From assembly GCA_003222085.1 (NCBI GenBank), contig QHUK01000014.1, positions 1 to 64,000 on the forward strand: DNA of 64,000 bases, given 5' to 3'. The position numbers were made by a program, and so were the translations under genes. Below the pieces are notes generated by a model. That model saw only the letters and a program-made list of their open reading frames with translations, did not search any database and was not told the DNA's origin. Below are positions 18,801 through 25,943 of this stretch, in pieces (the stretch's first letter is position 1; the number at the start of each line of letters is the position of its first letter). Origin of the DNA: Gemmatimonadota bacterium. Lineage in GTDB: Bacteria > Gemmatimonadota > Gemmatimonadetes > Gemmatimonadales > GWC2-71-9.

Positions 18801-18998
18801 CCACCGCTCCGCCATCCGCGCCGCGTCCAACGCCGCCGTTCGCTCGACCGGATAGTAGTAGATCTCGAAGTGCTCGGTCTGGATGATCCGGAAATCGAAG
18901 GCCTGGTACTGGACTTTGTTTTGCCCGAAGTACTGCGCTGCCAGCGGCGCCACGCCGAACAACGCGAGCGCCGCCGCAATCCCGCCGATACGTCGCAT
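15807..18998 (-). CDS. Zinc-peptidase / TolB-type propeller / outer-membrane barrel fusion
   Basis: A 1063-residue exported protein with three regions. After a signal peptide (GGIAAALALFGVAPLAAQ), residues 30-300 are a gluzincin-type peptidase with HEMVH at 135-139 and WFMEG (E169). Residues 320-600 carry PD40/TolB propeller repeats (ALSPDGREIAYFS, SFSPDGRYFAIAA, AWSPDGKQLVFTG, SWSADGKTIAFAT). The C-terminal 350 residues resemble an Omp85/BamA-type barrel (GAIFYDAGLAWDSN ... RFDYTKPL ... YWTVSLGPTF, ending in F). The start ATG 18998 sits 9 nt after AAAGG; ATG 19007 overlaps the rsfS stop (ATGA) and is the alternative. Confidence 0.82.
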   Translation of the reverse strand: MRRIGGIAAALALFGVAPLAAQYFGQNKVQYQAFDFRIIQTEHFEIYYYPVERTAALDAARMAERWYARLSRVLHHQFQGRKPIILYASQSDFQQTNTTTEDLGEGTGGFTEFFKHRMVLPFTGAYADLEHVLGHEMVHQFQYDVISRGRIGAGVQTLVNANLPGWFMEGMAEYLSIGPIDPLTSMWLRDASLEGHLPTVEEMTYDPRIFPYRFGHALLAYVGEKWGDEAIGQILQASVSSGVEGGFKRALGITLDDLSSEWRDAVQTTYLPQLADHYRARRIAQPLLTQKRSEGTLHLAPALSPDGREIAYFSEKNSFFVDLYLADAETGRVKRRLVKSTLNSNYESLRFINSAGSFSPDGRYFAIAAKRKDRDDLVILDVKKDEEVRRIRVPLNGLTTPAWSPDGKQLVFTGYDGGLSDLFVVNADGSNLRRLTNDKYADLEPSWSADGKTIAFATDRGAATDFNALKFGNLRIALLHLDNGSIEVLRHMDQGKNIDPAWAPDGRSLAFVSDRNGISNIFLYDLSDGNIYQLTDVFTGVSGITALSPCLSWAHEADRLAFAYYEDGEYNVYAVDNPRSLKRQPYQAPATPPVTSLLAAQRRALGGPAAVATATAAPVDPGPRAGTSVYRSPTGFRASGTTQSSDTGAAPGQVSIKTLIDSSPALPDTNEFTFRPYHTRYSPDFVARPTIGYERDNFGRGFFGGTAISLSDILGNHTMVFSGSVNGRLSEAQVLAAYINQAHRLNWAFGGSQDPLYFYLPTQVQSNPSDPNTVILTPRLERFVIRDIFAQGYYPFSRFTRVEIGGHFANITQDTLRQDYLLDRGSGAVLGIADPVTGSGPSVSYYGPQLALVHDNSLFGWVGPFAGSRWRLEVAPSFGSWKFTSGLVDWRRYFFARPVTLALRGLFFGRFGRDGDLFPQFLGNTNLIRGYTAGSLINNECLAATSGCPELDQLIGSRFAVVNAELRFPLTRSLVLGFLPVGLPPIEGAIFYDAGLAWDSNSKLEWSRSSTEDPETVRAPLRSWGGSIRMNFLGFVVLRFDYTKPLSRPHNNPYWTVSLGPTF

Positions 18999-19003
18999 GA
19001 CGA

Positions 19004-19411
19004 TCATCCTTTCGACCCGCTGTCCGGAGCACCCGCGGCCAGCACGGGTGCGTCGCCCCACAGCCGCTCGAGCTGGTAGAACTCCCGCAATTCCGGATGA
19101 AAGACGTGCACCACGAAATCCACGTAATCCAACAGCACCCACCGACCCTGTGTGAGTCCCTCGACATGATGTGGCACGACACCGCGCGGCGCCAGCGCGT
19201 CCATGAGGTGCTCCGCCATGCCCCGCACGTGGGCGTCCGAGGTGCCCGACACGATGACGAAGTAATCGGCGGCCGCCGTCAGGCCGCGCAGATCGAGCAC
19301 CACCGGGTCGATCGCCTTGCGGTCGGCGAGCGCGGCCGTCACCACTCGGAGTGCGGCCAGCGCGTCCGGCCCCGCACGCCCCACCGGGCGCCCGCTCCGT
19401 CTGCTAGTCAT
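19004..19411 (-). CDS. rsfS: Ribosomal silencing factor RsfS (Iojap)
   Basis: A 135-residue protein that binds L14 and blocks subunit joining during starvation. The Iojap core is clear: DPVVLDLRGLTAAADYFVIVSGTSDAHVRGMAEHL, then the conserved GRWVLLDYVDFVVHVFHPELREFYQLERLWGDAP segment. It starts at ATG 19411 with an Arg-rich N-terminal extension. It lies between rplI and the peptidase-barrel gene, with the latter overlapping or 5 nt away. The ribosomal neighbourhood fits its role. Confidence 0.93.
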   Translation of the reverse strand: MTSRRSGRPVGRAGPDALAALRVVTAALADRKAIDPVVLDLRGLTAAADYFVIVSGTSDAHVRGMAEHLMDALAPRGVVPHHVEGLTQGRWVLLDYVDFVVHVFHPELREFYQLERLWGDAPVLAAGAPDSGSKG

Positions 19412-19452
19412 AGCGCGCCTGTCACCCGTTTGTTCCGTCCTCCCGCGGCCCG

Positions 19453-19896
19453 CTACTCCTTCACCACGCTGACCTGGATCTCGGGGCGCACGTCCGGGTG
19501 CAGCTTGATCCCGATGCGGAACTCGCCCAGCTCCCGGATCGGCTCGGGGAGGTCCACGCGGCGCTTATCGACGCGGATCCCGAGCTCCTCGAGCTTGCGC
19601 TGAACGTCGCTCGCCGTCACCGAGCCGTACAGCTTGTCCTCTTCCCCCACCTTCACCGAGAAGGTGAGGCGGACTTCGGCGATGCGGGCTGCCTCCGTTT
19701 CGGCGCTGCTCTTCTCCGCCGCGCGTTGCTTGGCGATGCGGGCCGCTTCGTAGGCGATCTTCTTCTTGTTCGCGTCCGTCGCCGGGTAGGCGAGACCCTT
19801 CGGCAGGAGATAGTTGCGCGCGTAGCCGTCCTTTACCTTGACCACGTCGCCCGCCGCGCCCAGATGCTGTACGTCCTCTCGCAGGATGACTTCCAT
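19453..19896 (-). CDS. rplI: 50S ribosomal protein L9
   Basis: A 147-residue L9: N-terminal domain MEVILREDVQHLGAAGDVVKVKDGYARNYLLPKGLA, a long charged connecting helix (NKKKIAYEAARIAKQRAAEK), then the C-terminal domain ending in HPDVRPEIQVSVV. Length and motifs are standard. It belongs to the rpsF-rpsR-membrane protein-rplI cluster. Confidence 0.97.
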   Translation of the reverse strand: MEVILREDVQHLGAAGDVVKVKDGYARNYLLPKGLAYPATDANKKKIAYEAARIAKQRAAEKSSAETEAARIAEVRLTFSVKVGEEDKLYGSVTASDVQRKLEELGIRVDKRRVDLPEPIRELGEFRIGIKLHPDVRPEIQVSVVKE

Positions 19897-19912
19897 AGTC
19901 CGTCGTTCCTCA

Positions 19913-20461
19913 TCAATGGTTCAAACCGGCCGCGGAGAGCGGCGTGCGCGCGATCAAGGCGTGGCCATGCCAGGCCAGTGCCAGCCCGGCCAGGCTCTCC
20001 GCCACGAGCCAGAGCGGCCAGGCGGCGAGCAGGCGCACGGCGGGCTCGAACGCCGGATACAGACCGGGCGCGACCTCGACGACGTACCGCACGGCCCGGC
20101 TCGCGTCCCGGGTCGCCTCCCACTGCACCTCCGTCCAGAACGCAGGCCCCGTGGCGCTGCGACCGACCAGCACCGTGATGCCCGCGGCGGCGTAGAGGCA
20201 GGCTCGCAGGGCAAGCGGCCAGAAGCCCGTGGGGGAGAGCCTCGCGCCGGCGGCGAACGCCACCGTCACCAGCACGATCCAGGTGCGACTCAGCGCGTCG
20301 AAGACGCCGTGCTCCGGAGCGGCCAGGAGGGCCACCCCGGCGCCCCCCGCGAGCCCCACCGCCAGCCACTCGCCGCGCGTCCCCGGGTGCGCGGCGACCA
20401 GGAGCGCCGCCAACGGCAGCGCCACCAGACTGACCGGCGCCAGGGCGGCGAACAGCAGCAC
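19913..20461 (-). CDS. Multi-pass membrane protein between rpsR and rplI (DUF2232/YybS-like position)
   Basis: A strongly hydrophobic protein with about five or six membrane segments (LLFAALAPVSLVALPLAALLVAA, WLAVGLAGGAGVALLAA, IVLVTVAFAAGA, LALRACLYAAAGITVLVG, LWLVAESLAGLALAW). The frame is open far upstream through rpsR. The first usable start after rpsR is GTG 20461, giving 182 residues; a start overlapping rpsR would add a basic N-terminus. Position between rpsR and rplI is where many bacteria carry a DUF2232/YybS-type protein; the assignment rests mainly on that context. Confidence 0.6.
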   Translation of the reverse strand: MLLFAALAPVSLVALPLAALLVAAHPGTRGEWLAVGLAGGAGVALLAAPEHGVFDALSRTWIVLVTVAFAAGARLSPTGFWPLALRACLYAAAGITVLVGRSATGPAFWTEVQWEATRDASRAVRYVVEVAPGLYPAFEPAVRLLAAWPLWLVAESLAGLALAWHGHALIARTPLSAAGLNH

Positions 20462-20484
20462 GCCCGCCGCGAGGCGCCAGCGAC

Positions 20485-20706
20485 TCAGCCGACGTACCCC
20501 TTGATGTAGGGCAGCAGCGCGAGCTGGCGAGCCCGCTTGATCGCGGTGGCGAGCTGGCGCTGATGTCGCGCACACATCCCCGACAACCGGCTCGGGAGAA
20601 TCTTGCCGCGCTCGGTGAGAAACCGGCCGAGCGTGCGGTCGTCCTTGTAGTCGAGCACCCGCACCCCGGACTCGCACACGGGGCACGTCTTCGCGGGCCG
20701 CCTCAT
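20485..20706 (-). CDS. rpsR: 30S ribosomal protein S18
   Basis: Seventy-three residues with the S18 core ([44 protein letters not shown]). The N-terminal CPVC together with CARH could form a zinc site, as in zinc-binding S18 forms. The ATG overlaps the rpsF stop (ATGA). Confidence 0.96.
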   Translation of the reverse strand: MRRPAKTCPVCESGVRVLDYKDDRTLGRFLTERGKILPSRLSGMCARHQRQLATAIKRARQLALLPYIKGYVG

Positions 20707-21074
20707 GCTTCATCCTCCTCGATCTCGTCCACCACCACATCCGCGGCGATCACGGCGGGCGGGGGTTCGGGCTTCGCCGGCAAACCTTCCGACACGACGA
20801 CCAGGAAGCGCACCACGCCCTCTTCGAGCTTCACGGCGCGCTCGTACTCCGGCAACAGCTCGGCCGCGGTCTCGAACTGCGCCACCACATAGTAGCCCGT
20901 GTCCTTCTTCTTGATCGGATAGGAGAGGGTGCGTTTGCCCCAATGAGCGACGTTCGTGATCGCGCCCTTGGCGTCCTTGGTCAGGAGGGCGTGGAACCGC
21001 TCCAACCGCTCCGTGATTGCCGGCTCTTCCAACGCGGGATCGAAGATGTAGACGGTCTCGTAGCGACGAGCCAT
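20703..21074 (-). CDS. rpsF: 30S ribosomal protein S6
   Basis: A 123-residue S6 ([25 protein letters not shown] ... [24 protein letters not shown]). The track ORF is open to 21290, but ATG 21074 is preceded by a strong AAAGGGAGGT Shine-Dalgarno and starts at the conserved YETVYIFDP. The acidic tail ([11 protein letters not shown]) is longer than in E. coli. S6 and S18 bind together in the 30S platform, matching the coupled genes. Confidence 0.96.
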   Translation of the reverse strand: MARRYETVYIFDPALEEPAITERLERFHALLTKDAKGAITNVAHWGKRTLSYPIKKKDTGYYVVAQFETAAELLPEYERAVKLEEGVVRFLVVVSEGLPAKPEPPPAVIAADVVVDEIEEDEA

Positions 21075-21346
21075 GCCACCTCCCTTTGGTCGTGGGCGAC
21101 CCGACGCAGGTGCGGCGCCGAGTAGGGGATTGTGAGGCGCGAAAGATAGGCGGAGCGCGAGGGCGGGGGAAGACCGGTGCACGCTCGACACGTGACCCCC
21201 CTCACATCGTCTCGCCCCTGGGAACGTCCGGCCTTGACGCGCCGTTGACGGCAAAGTGATGGGAATCACGCAACCTGGCGTGCTGGCCAATCATCCTTTG
21301 AAGGGTAGAGGCGGTCGAAGACCCGGAACCTGGGAAGGACGGTCGG

Positions 21347-21973
21347 ATGCGGGTTCGAGGGACCTGGTGGTTCGCGCGCGTGACGCGCGGCGCGGCGGCG
21401 GCGGCGGGCCTCATGGTCCTGCTGGCGCTCCAGCCGGAGCCTGCCGGTCTGGTCGAAGCGGCGCCGAATCGCGCCGGCTCGCACGCGCGCGCCCTCATCC
21501 TGTCCGACCAGGCGCGTCGCTACCTCTCGCTCCAATACCGCTCCTACCCGACCGAGTTCATGGGTTGCATGATCGGAGAGATCCACGGGAATGCGGTGAT
21601 CGTGCGACGGATCGCGCCCGCGGACGTGGAGCCCGGGCACTCCACGCCAACGCGCGTGGTGCCGGAGCAGACCTGCGAGGACGCGGGCTGGGCGGGCACC
21701 GTCGGCATGATCCACAGTCACCCCGACGGCCAGCGCTGCTGGTACTACTTCCCGGGGACCCGGGTGGCGAGCTCCGACGCGCACTCGTTCGCGCGGCAGG
21801 CGTACCCCGTGGACGCGATCATGTGCGGCAACCGCGTGGTGTGGCTCAGCCGTGACATGGTGGAGCAGCAGGTGCGGCTGTCGGACCCGGACGGCCATCT
21901 CGCGCCGCCGCCGCGGCCGCAGCGCGGCAATCGGGTGCATGCGGGAGCGGCGGCAGCGGAAGGTCAGGACTAG
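21347..21973 (+). CDS. Exported or membrane-anchored JAMM/MPN-type metallopeptidase-like protein
   Basis: A 208-residue protein with an N-terminal hydrophobic segment (TRGAAAAAGLMVLLALQ) after a basic start. Residues 50-190 resemble the JAB/MPN fold: E78 in CMIGEIHG, H123 and H125 in GMIHSHPDG, and D144 in ASSDAHSF. The loop between HSHP and SSD is longer than in the usual HxHx7Sx2D motif, and the serine is shifted by one or two positions. JAMM proteins cleave ubiquitin-like conjugates or peptides. A beta-grasp gene follows 44 nt downstream. AAGGA precedes the ATG. The divergent 272-nt gap to rpsF shows no clear element. Confidence 0.65.
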   Translation: MRVRGTWWFARVTRGAAAAAGLMVLLALQPEPAGLVEAAPNRAGSHARALILSDQARRYLSLQYRSYPTEFMGCMIGEIHGNAVIVRRIAPADVEPGHSTPTRVVPEQTCEDAGWAGTVGMIHSHPDGQRCWYYFPGTRVASSDAHSFARQAYPVDAIMCGNRVVWLSRDMVEQQVRLSDPDGHLAPPPRPQRGNRVHAGAAAAEGQD

Positions 21974-22017
21974 GAATCCCCTGGCGCGGGGCGGGCTGCT
22001 CGCATACCATCGACGTC

Positions 22018-22287
22018 ATGCCGCGCGTGACGTTCACCCAAAACATCCAACGACACGTCCCCTGCCCCCCGACCGAGGCGGACGGCGGTACCGTGCGCGA
22101 GGTCTTGGAGCGGGTGTTCGCCGCGAACCCCCGGGCGCGCGACTACGTGCTCGACGATCAGGGCGCCGTGCGGCGTCACATGGTCGTGTTCGTCAACGGC
22201 CGACAGATCCGCGACCGGACGCACTTGAGTGATGCCGTCCCCAGCAACGGCGAAGTCTGCGTCATGCAGGCGCTCTCCGGCGGATGA
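22018..22287 (+). CDS. ThiS/MoaD-family beta-grasp protein ending in GG
   Basis: An 89-residue ubiquitin-like beta-grasp protein: PRVTFTQNIQRHV strand, GGTVREVLERVFAANPRARDYVLDDQGAVRRHMVVFVNGRQI, and ALSGG at the very C-terminus. A terminal GG is the site of adenylation or thiocarboxylation in ThiS, MoaD and related carriers. No E1-like, moaE or thiG gene is nearby. It sits between a JAMM-type protein and a BNR-repeat protein and overlaps the latter by ATGA. It could be a sulfur carrier or a protein modifier; the sequence does not decide. Confidence 0.85.
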   Translation: MPRVTFTQNIQRHVPCPPTEADGGTVREVLERVFAANPRARDYVLDDQGAVRRHMVVFVNGRQIRDRTHLSDAVPSNGEVCVMQALSGG

Positions 22288-23405
22288 GCGACCGGCTCTA
22301 TGTCGCCACCCGCAAGGGTGTGTTCACGATCGCGCGCCGCAAAGGACGGCCACGCGCGCGGTGGGCGATCACGCGCGCGGACTTCCTGGCCGACAACGCG
22401 TCGATCGTGCTCCCGGACCGACGCGAGGGCGCCGTGTACGTGGCGCTCGGGCACGGGCACTTCGGCGTCAAGTTGCACCGCTCGCGGGACGGAGGACGCA
22501 AGTGGGAGCCGTGCGCGACGCCCGCGTACCCACCCAAGCCCGAGGGGATCGAGGACCGGGAGCCCAATTCCGGCAAGCCCATCCCGTGGAGCACGGAGCT
22601 GGTGTGGGCGTTAGAGGCGGGACACGACAGCGAGCCGGGGACGCTGTGGTGCGGCACGCTGCCCGGGGGGCTGTTCCGCTCCCGCGACCGGGGGTCGTCG
22701 TGGCAGCTGGTCGAGTCGCTGTGGCGCCACCCCAAGCGTCGCGAGTGGTTCGGCGGCGGCGCGGAGCTCCCCGGCCTCCATTCGATTTGCGTGGACCCGC
22801 GCGACGCGCGCCACGTCACCGTCGCCGTCTCGTGCGGCGGCGTGTGGCTGACCCGGGACGGCGGCACGAGCTGGGAATGCCGCGCCCAGGGCATGCGCGC
22901 GGCGTACATGCCGGCCGAGCGCCAATATGATCCCCACGTCCAGGATCCCCACCACCTGGTCCAGTGTCGCGCCGAGCCCGATGCCCTCTGGGTCCAGCAC
23001 CACAACGGCGTCTTCCGCTCCACCGATGGCGCGGCGTCCTGGGAGGAGATCCCCACCGTCAAGCCCGCGGTGTTCGGCTTCGCGGTGGCGGTGCATCCCG
23101 AGGACGCGGGCACGGCCTGGTTCGTGCCCGGGGTGAGCGACGAGCAGCGTATCCCGGTGAAGGGTCGAGTGGTCGTGGCGCGCACTCGGAACGGGGGAAG
23201 CAGCTTCCAGGTGCTCACGAAGGGCTTGCCGCAGGAGCACGCCTACGATCTCACCTACCGCCACGCGCTCGACGTGGACGAGACGGGAGACCGGCTCGCG
23301 TTCGGCACGACGACGGGCGCGCTGTGGGTGAGTGAGAACCAGGGGGACAGTTGGGAGACGATCTCGGAGCATCTCCCGCCGGTGTACTGCGTGCGGTTTG
23401 CGTGA
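22284..23405 (+). CDS. BNR/sialidase-like beta-propeller protein
   Basis: A 373-residue protein with repeated BNR boxes: HRSRDGGRKWEP, FRSRDRGSSWQL, WLTRDGGTSWEC, FRSTDGAASWEE, ARTRNGGSSFQV, WVSENQGDSWET. These form a six-bladed-type propeller resembling exo-alpha-sialidase and glycosyl-hydrolase families. No signal peptide is visible, so it is probably cytosolic. It is coupled to the beta-grasp gene by ATGA. The pairing of a ThiS/MoaD-like gene with such a propeller gene is one I recall from other genomes, but its role is not known to me. Confidence 0.8.
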   Translation: MSDRLYVATRKGVFTIARRKGRPRARWAITRADFLADNASIVLPDRREGAVYVALGHGHFGVKLHRSRDGGRKWEPCATPAYPPKPEGIEDREPNSGKPIPWSTELVWALEAGHDSEPGTLWCGTLPGGLFRSRDRGSSWQLVESLWRHPKRREWFGGGAELPGLHSICVDPRDARHVTVAVSCGGVWLTRDGGTSWECRAQGMRAAYMPAERQYDPHVQDPHHLVQCRAEPDALWVQHHNGVFRSTDGAASWEEIPTVKPAVFGFAVAVHPEDAGTAWFVPGVSDEQRIPVKGRVVVARTRNGGSSFQVLTKGLPQEHAYDLTYRHALDVDETGDRLAFGTTTGALWVSENQGDSWETISEHLPPVYCVRFA

Positions 23406-23420
23406 AGGGGGAGATAGGCG

Positions 23421-24524
23421 CTACACGTTGAACCGAAACAGCAGGATATCGCCGTCCTGCACCACGTAGTCCCGCCCTTCGCTCCGCACCAATCCCTCCT
23501 CCCGGGCCGCCTTGTAGGAGCCTGCCCGCACGAAATCCTCGAATGACACGGTCTCGGCGCGGATGAAGCCGCGCTGGAAATCGGAGTGGATCTCCCCCGC
23601 GGCCGCGAACGCGGTGTCACCCCGGTGCATCGTCCACGCGCGCACTTCGTTCTCCCCCACGGTGAAAAAGGTCTCGAGGCCGAGCAGCCGGTAGCCCGCG
23701 TGAATCAGGCGGTCGAGTCCCGGCTCGCTGACGCCGGCGCTCGCGAGATACTCCGCCCGCTCGTTCCCTGACAGCTCGCCGAGCTCCGCCTCGAACTTGG
23801 CGGAGAAGAGGACGATCTCGGCCTCCTCGTGGTGCGCCTGCACGGCCGCGCGCAGCTCGTCGAGCCACTGTCCGCCGCCCGCCGCGAGGTCGTCCTCGTT
23901 CACGTTCGCGGCGTACAGGATCGGCTTCGCCGTGAGCAGCCCGAGCTGCCGCAGGAATTTCACCGCGTCCTCGCTCTCGCCGGCTTCCCGCGCGCCGCGC
24001 CCCGCGTCGAGCTCGGCCACCACGCGCTCGAGCACCACCAGCTCGGCCTGGGCGTCCTTGTCGCCGGCACGGGCGGTCTTGCGGGTCTTCTCGAGCCGGC
24101 GCTCCACCACGGCGAGGTCGGCGAGGGCGAGCTCGCTGGTGATCACGTCGTGGTCGCGCACCGGGTCCACCGGCCCCATCACGTGCACCACATCGGGGTC
24201 GTCGAAGCAGCGGATCACGTGCACCACCGCGTCCACTTCGCGGATGTGCGACAGGAACTGGTTGCCGAGCCCCTCTCCCTGGGACGCGCCCTTGACCAGG
24301 CCGGCGATGTCCACGAACTCGACGACGGCGGGGACCTTCTTCTTGGGCTTCACGAGCTGGTTCAGTCGCTCGAGCCGGGGATCCGGGACCTCGACTACAC
24401 CGACGTTCGGCTCGACGGTGCAGAAGGGATAGTTCTCCGCGGCGGCCGCTTTGGAGGAAGTCATGGCGTTGAAGAGCGTGGATTTTCCCACGTTGGGTAA
24501 GCCCACTATTCCGAGGCGGAGCAC
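23421..24524 (-). CDS. ychF: Ribosome-associated GTPase/ATPase YchF (OLA1 family)
   Basis: A 367-residue Obg-family P-loop protein with G1 GLPNVGKSTLFNAMT, the NYPFCTVEPNVGVV switch region, DIAGLVKGASQGEGLG (G3) and the C-terminal TGS-like domain (FFTVGENEVRAWTMHRGDTAFAAAGEIHSDFQRGFIRAE). It binds ribosomes and, unusually, prefers ATP. The C-terminus VVQDGDILLFRFNV is typical. GTG 24524 is the start. It faces the BNR gene tail to tail. An inverted heptad array separates it from the downstream pth gene. Confidence 0.96.
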   Translation of the reverse strand: MLRLGIVGLPNVGKSTLFNAMTSSKAAAAENYPFCTVEPNVGVVEVPDPRLERLNQLVKPKKKVPAVVEFVDIAGLVKGASQGEGLGNQFLSHIREVDAVVHVIRCFDDPDVVHVMGPVDPVRDHDVITSELALADLAVVERRLEKTRKTARAGDKDAQAELVVLERVVAELDAGRGAREAGESEDAVKFLRQLGLLTAKPILYAANVNEDDLAAGGGQWLDELRAAVQAHHEEAEIVLFSAKFEAELGELSGNERAEYLASAGVSEPGLDRLIHAGYRLLGLETFFTVGENEVRAWTMHRGDTAFAAAGEIHSDFQRGFIRAETVSFEDFVRAGSYKAAREEGLVRSEGRDYVVQDGDILLFRFNV

Positions 24525-24527
24525 GTC

Positions 24528-24601
24528 AGAACGCGGAAGTCGGAACGCGGAACGCGGAACAGTCGAGGTTGTTCCGCGTTCCCACTTCCGCGTTCCGCGT
24601 T
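24528..24601. repeat. Inverted GGAACGC/GCGTTCC heptad array between ychF and pth
   Basis: The left arm (24528-24560) consists of GGAACGC-type units; the right arm (24568-24601) is its near reverse complement (GTTCCGC units). A 7-nt spacer separates them, so the whole can form a long imperfect hairpin. It fills the whole gap between the two genes. Confidence 0.85.
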
Positions 24602-24602
24602 A

Positions 24603-25136
24603 TCACGTGCGCAGCCACTTCTCGACCTCGTCCATCATCTGAGGCATCAGCGCTTTCACCTTGTCTCGCTGCTCGGGCGTGAACGGCTCGAGCACGTACT
24701 CGGACCAGTCGCTCACGCCCTCGGGCAGCGGTCCCACGCCGATGCGGAGGCGCGGATACTGCTGCGACTGGAGGGCGGCCTCGATGCTCTTGAGGCCGTT
24801 GTGCCCGCCCGCCGAGCCCTCGCTCCGCAGGCGGAAGGTGCCGGTGGGGATCCGGAATTCGTCCACGAGGACGAGCAGGTCCGTTGCGGGGTTGAACGCG
24901 GGGTCGGCGCGGAGCGAGGCGAGGGCGGCGCCGCTGGCATTCATGTACGTGGTGGGCTTGAGGACCCGCACGGGCACGCCCGCCACGTCACCCTCGGAGA
25001 CCCGGGCGCGCTCGCCGCGGCGGAACGGGGGAAACCGCCACCGCTCCACGAGCGCATCGGCCAACCAGAAGCCCGCATTGTGACGCGTCGCCGCGTACTC
25101 GGGCCCCGGGTTGCCAAGGCCGACGACGGCGCGCAA
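24603..25136 (-). CDS. pth: Peptidyl-tRNA hydrolase
   Basis: A 177-residue Pth that recycles peptidyl-tRNA. Catalytic features visible: GLGNPGPEYAATRHNAGFW (Asn and the catalytic His), YMNASGAAL, DEFRIPTGTFRLRSEGSAGGHNGLKSI. The start is TTG 25136, giving the canonical RAVVGLGNPG; no ATG is near. The stop abuts the heptad array. It follows rplY by 3 nt, a common pairing. Confidence 0.95.
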   Translation of the reverse strand: MRAVVGLGNPGPEYAATRHNAGFWLADALVERWRFPPFRRGERARVSEGDVAGVPVRVLKPTTYMNASGAALASLRADPAFNPATDLLVLVDEFRIPTGTFRLRSEGSAGGHNGLKSIEAALQSQQYPRLRIGVGPLPEGVSDWSEYVLEPFTPEQRDKVKALMPQMMDEVEKWLRT

Positions 25137-25139
25137 ACG

Positions 25140-25907
25140 TCAGCTCTCTTTGCCGCCCTTGGGCTTCTCGGCCTTCTCCGCTTTGGCGGGTGCCGCGGCG
25201 CCCCCAGCACCCTTGACTTCGGGCTTGGACGCCGCGCCGGCCTCGGGGGCCGCCTCGCCCTCCTCCTCCTCACCTTCCCGGACCTTGCGGATGAGCTCGG
25301 GCTCGGCCACTTCGGTCGCCGCTTCGGGGCTCGGGGCCGCCACTTCCTCGGCGCGCGGCGGCACCACCGTGGCGATCGTCAGATCGGCCTCGGTGAGGAT
25401 CTTGGCGTTCGCGATGCTCAGGTCGCGCACGTGCAGCGAGTCGCCGATCTTGAGCGCGTTCACGTCGAGCTCGACGCGGTCCGGGATGTTCTCCGGGAGC
25501 ACCTCGATCTCCACCTCGCGCGTCACCTGGTCGAGCACGCCGCCGGCGTTGCGCACGCCGTCGGGGCTGCCCACGAGGTGCACCGGGATCTTGAGCTTGA
25601 CCTTCTCCGCGGCATGGATCTCGTAGAAATCCACGTGAATGATGTCGGGCCGGATGGGGTGGCGCTGGATCTCGCGAATCAGCGTCTTCACCGTCTTGCC
25701 GTCCACGGCGAGCTCGATGATCGTGCTCGCGGGCTCGACTCCCTGCAGCGCCTTTTCGAGCGCCTTGGCCTCGAGCTCGAGCGGCTGCGCGTTCCGTCCG
25801 TGGCCGTAGATCACCGCCGGGACCTTGCCGTGGAAGCGCGCCTGCCGAGCGGCGCCCTTGCCGGTCGCCTGGCGGGGAGCTGCCGAGAGGGAGACTGTTT
25901 GTGCCAT
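25140..25907 (-). CDS. rplY: 50S ribosomal protein L25/general stress protein Ctc
   Basis: A 255-residue protein with the N-terminal L25 domain (TGKGAARQARFHGKVPAVIYGHG, which binds 5S rRNA) and the C-terminal TL5/Ctc beta-domain (VKLKIPVHLVGSPDGVRNAGGVLDQV). The last about 60 residues are an Ala/Glu/Lys/Pro-rich tail ending KPKGGKES. This tail is longer than usual and low in complexity. Confidence 0.95.
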   Translation of the reverse strand: MAQTVSLSAAPRQATGKGAARQARFHGKVPAVIYGHGRNAQPLELEAKALEKALQGVEPASTIIELAVDGKTVKTLIREIQRHPIRPDIIHVDFYEIHAAEKVKLKIPVHLVGSPDGVRNAGGVLDQVTREVEIEVLPENIPDRVELDVNALKIGDSLHVRDLSIANAKILTEADLTIATVVPPRAEEVAAPSPEAATEVAEPELIRKVREGEEEEGEAAPEAGAASKPEVKGAGGAAAPAKAEKAEKPKGGKES

Positions 25908-25908
25908 A

Positions 25909-25943
25909 CGTTATCCGTCGTCCGTTATTCGTTGTCCGTCAAT
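25909..25943 (+). repeat. Five tandem CGTTRTC heptads at the prs/rplY junction
   Basis: Units are CGTTATC, CGTCGTC, CGTTATT, CGTTGTC, CGTCAAT, with no gaps. The prs stop codon lies in the last unit and rplY begins right after the first. Only one arm is present. Confidence 0.8.

Noticed and set aside
21226-21260. TTGACG motifs as promoter for the JAMM gene
   Set aside because: Two TTGACG copies occur, but neither has an acceptable -10 at 16-18 bp.
21250-21346. Riboswitch upstream of the JAMM gene
   Set aside because: Several short CCGG-type stems are possible, and a c-di-GMP-I match was considered, but the key conserved loops are absent.
24128-24500. Other plus-strand ORFs over ychF, pth, rplY and prs
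   Set aside because: Well-conserved core genes occupy the minus strand here. The plus-strand translations are His/Arg-rich with no family resemblance.
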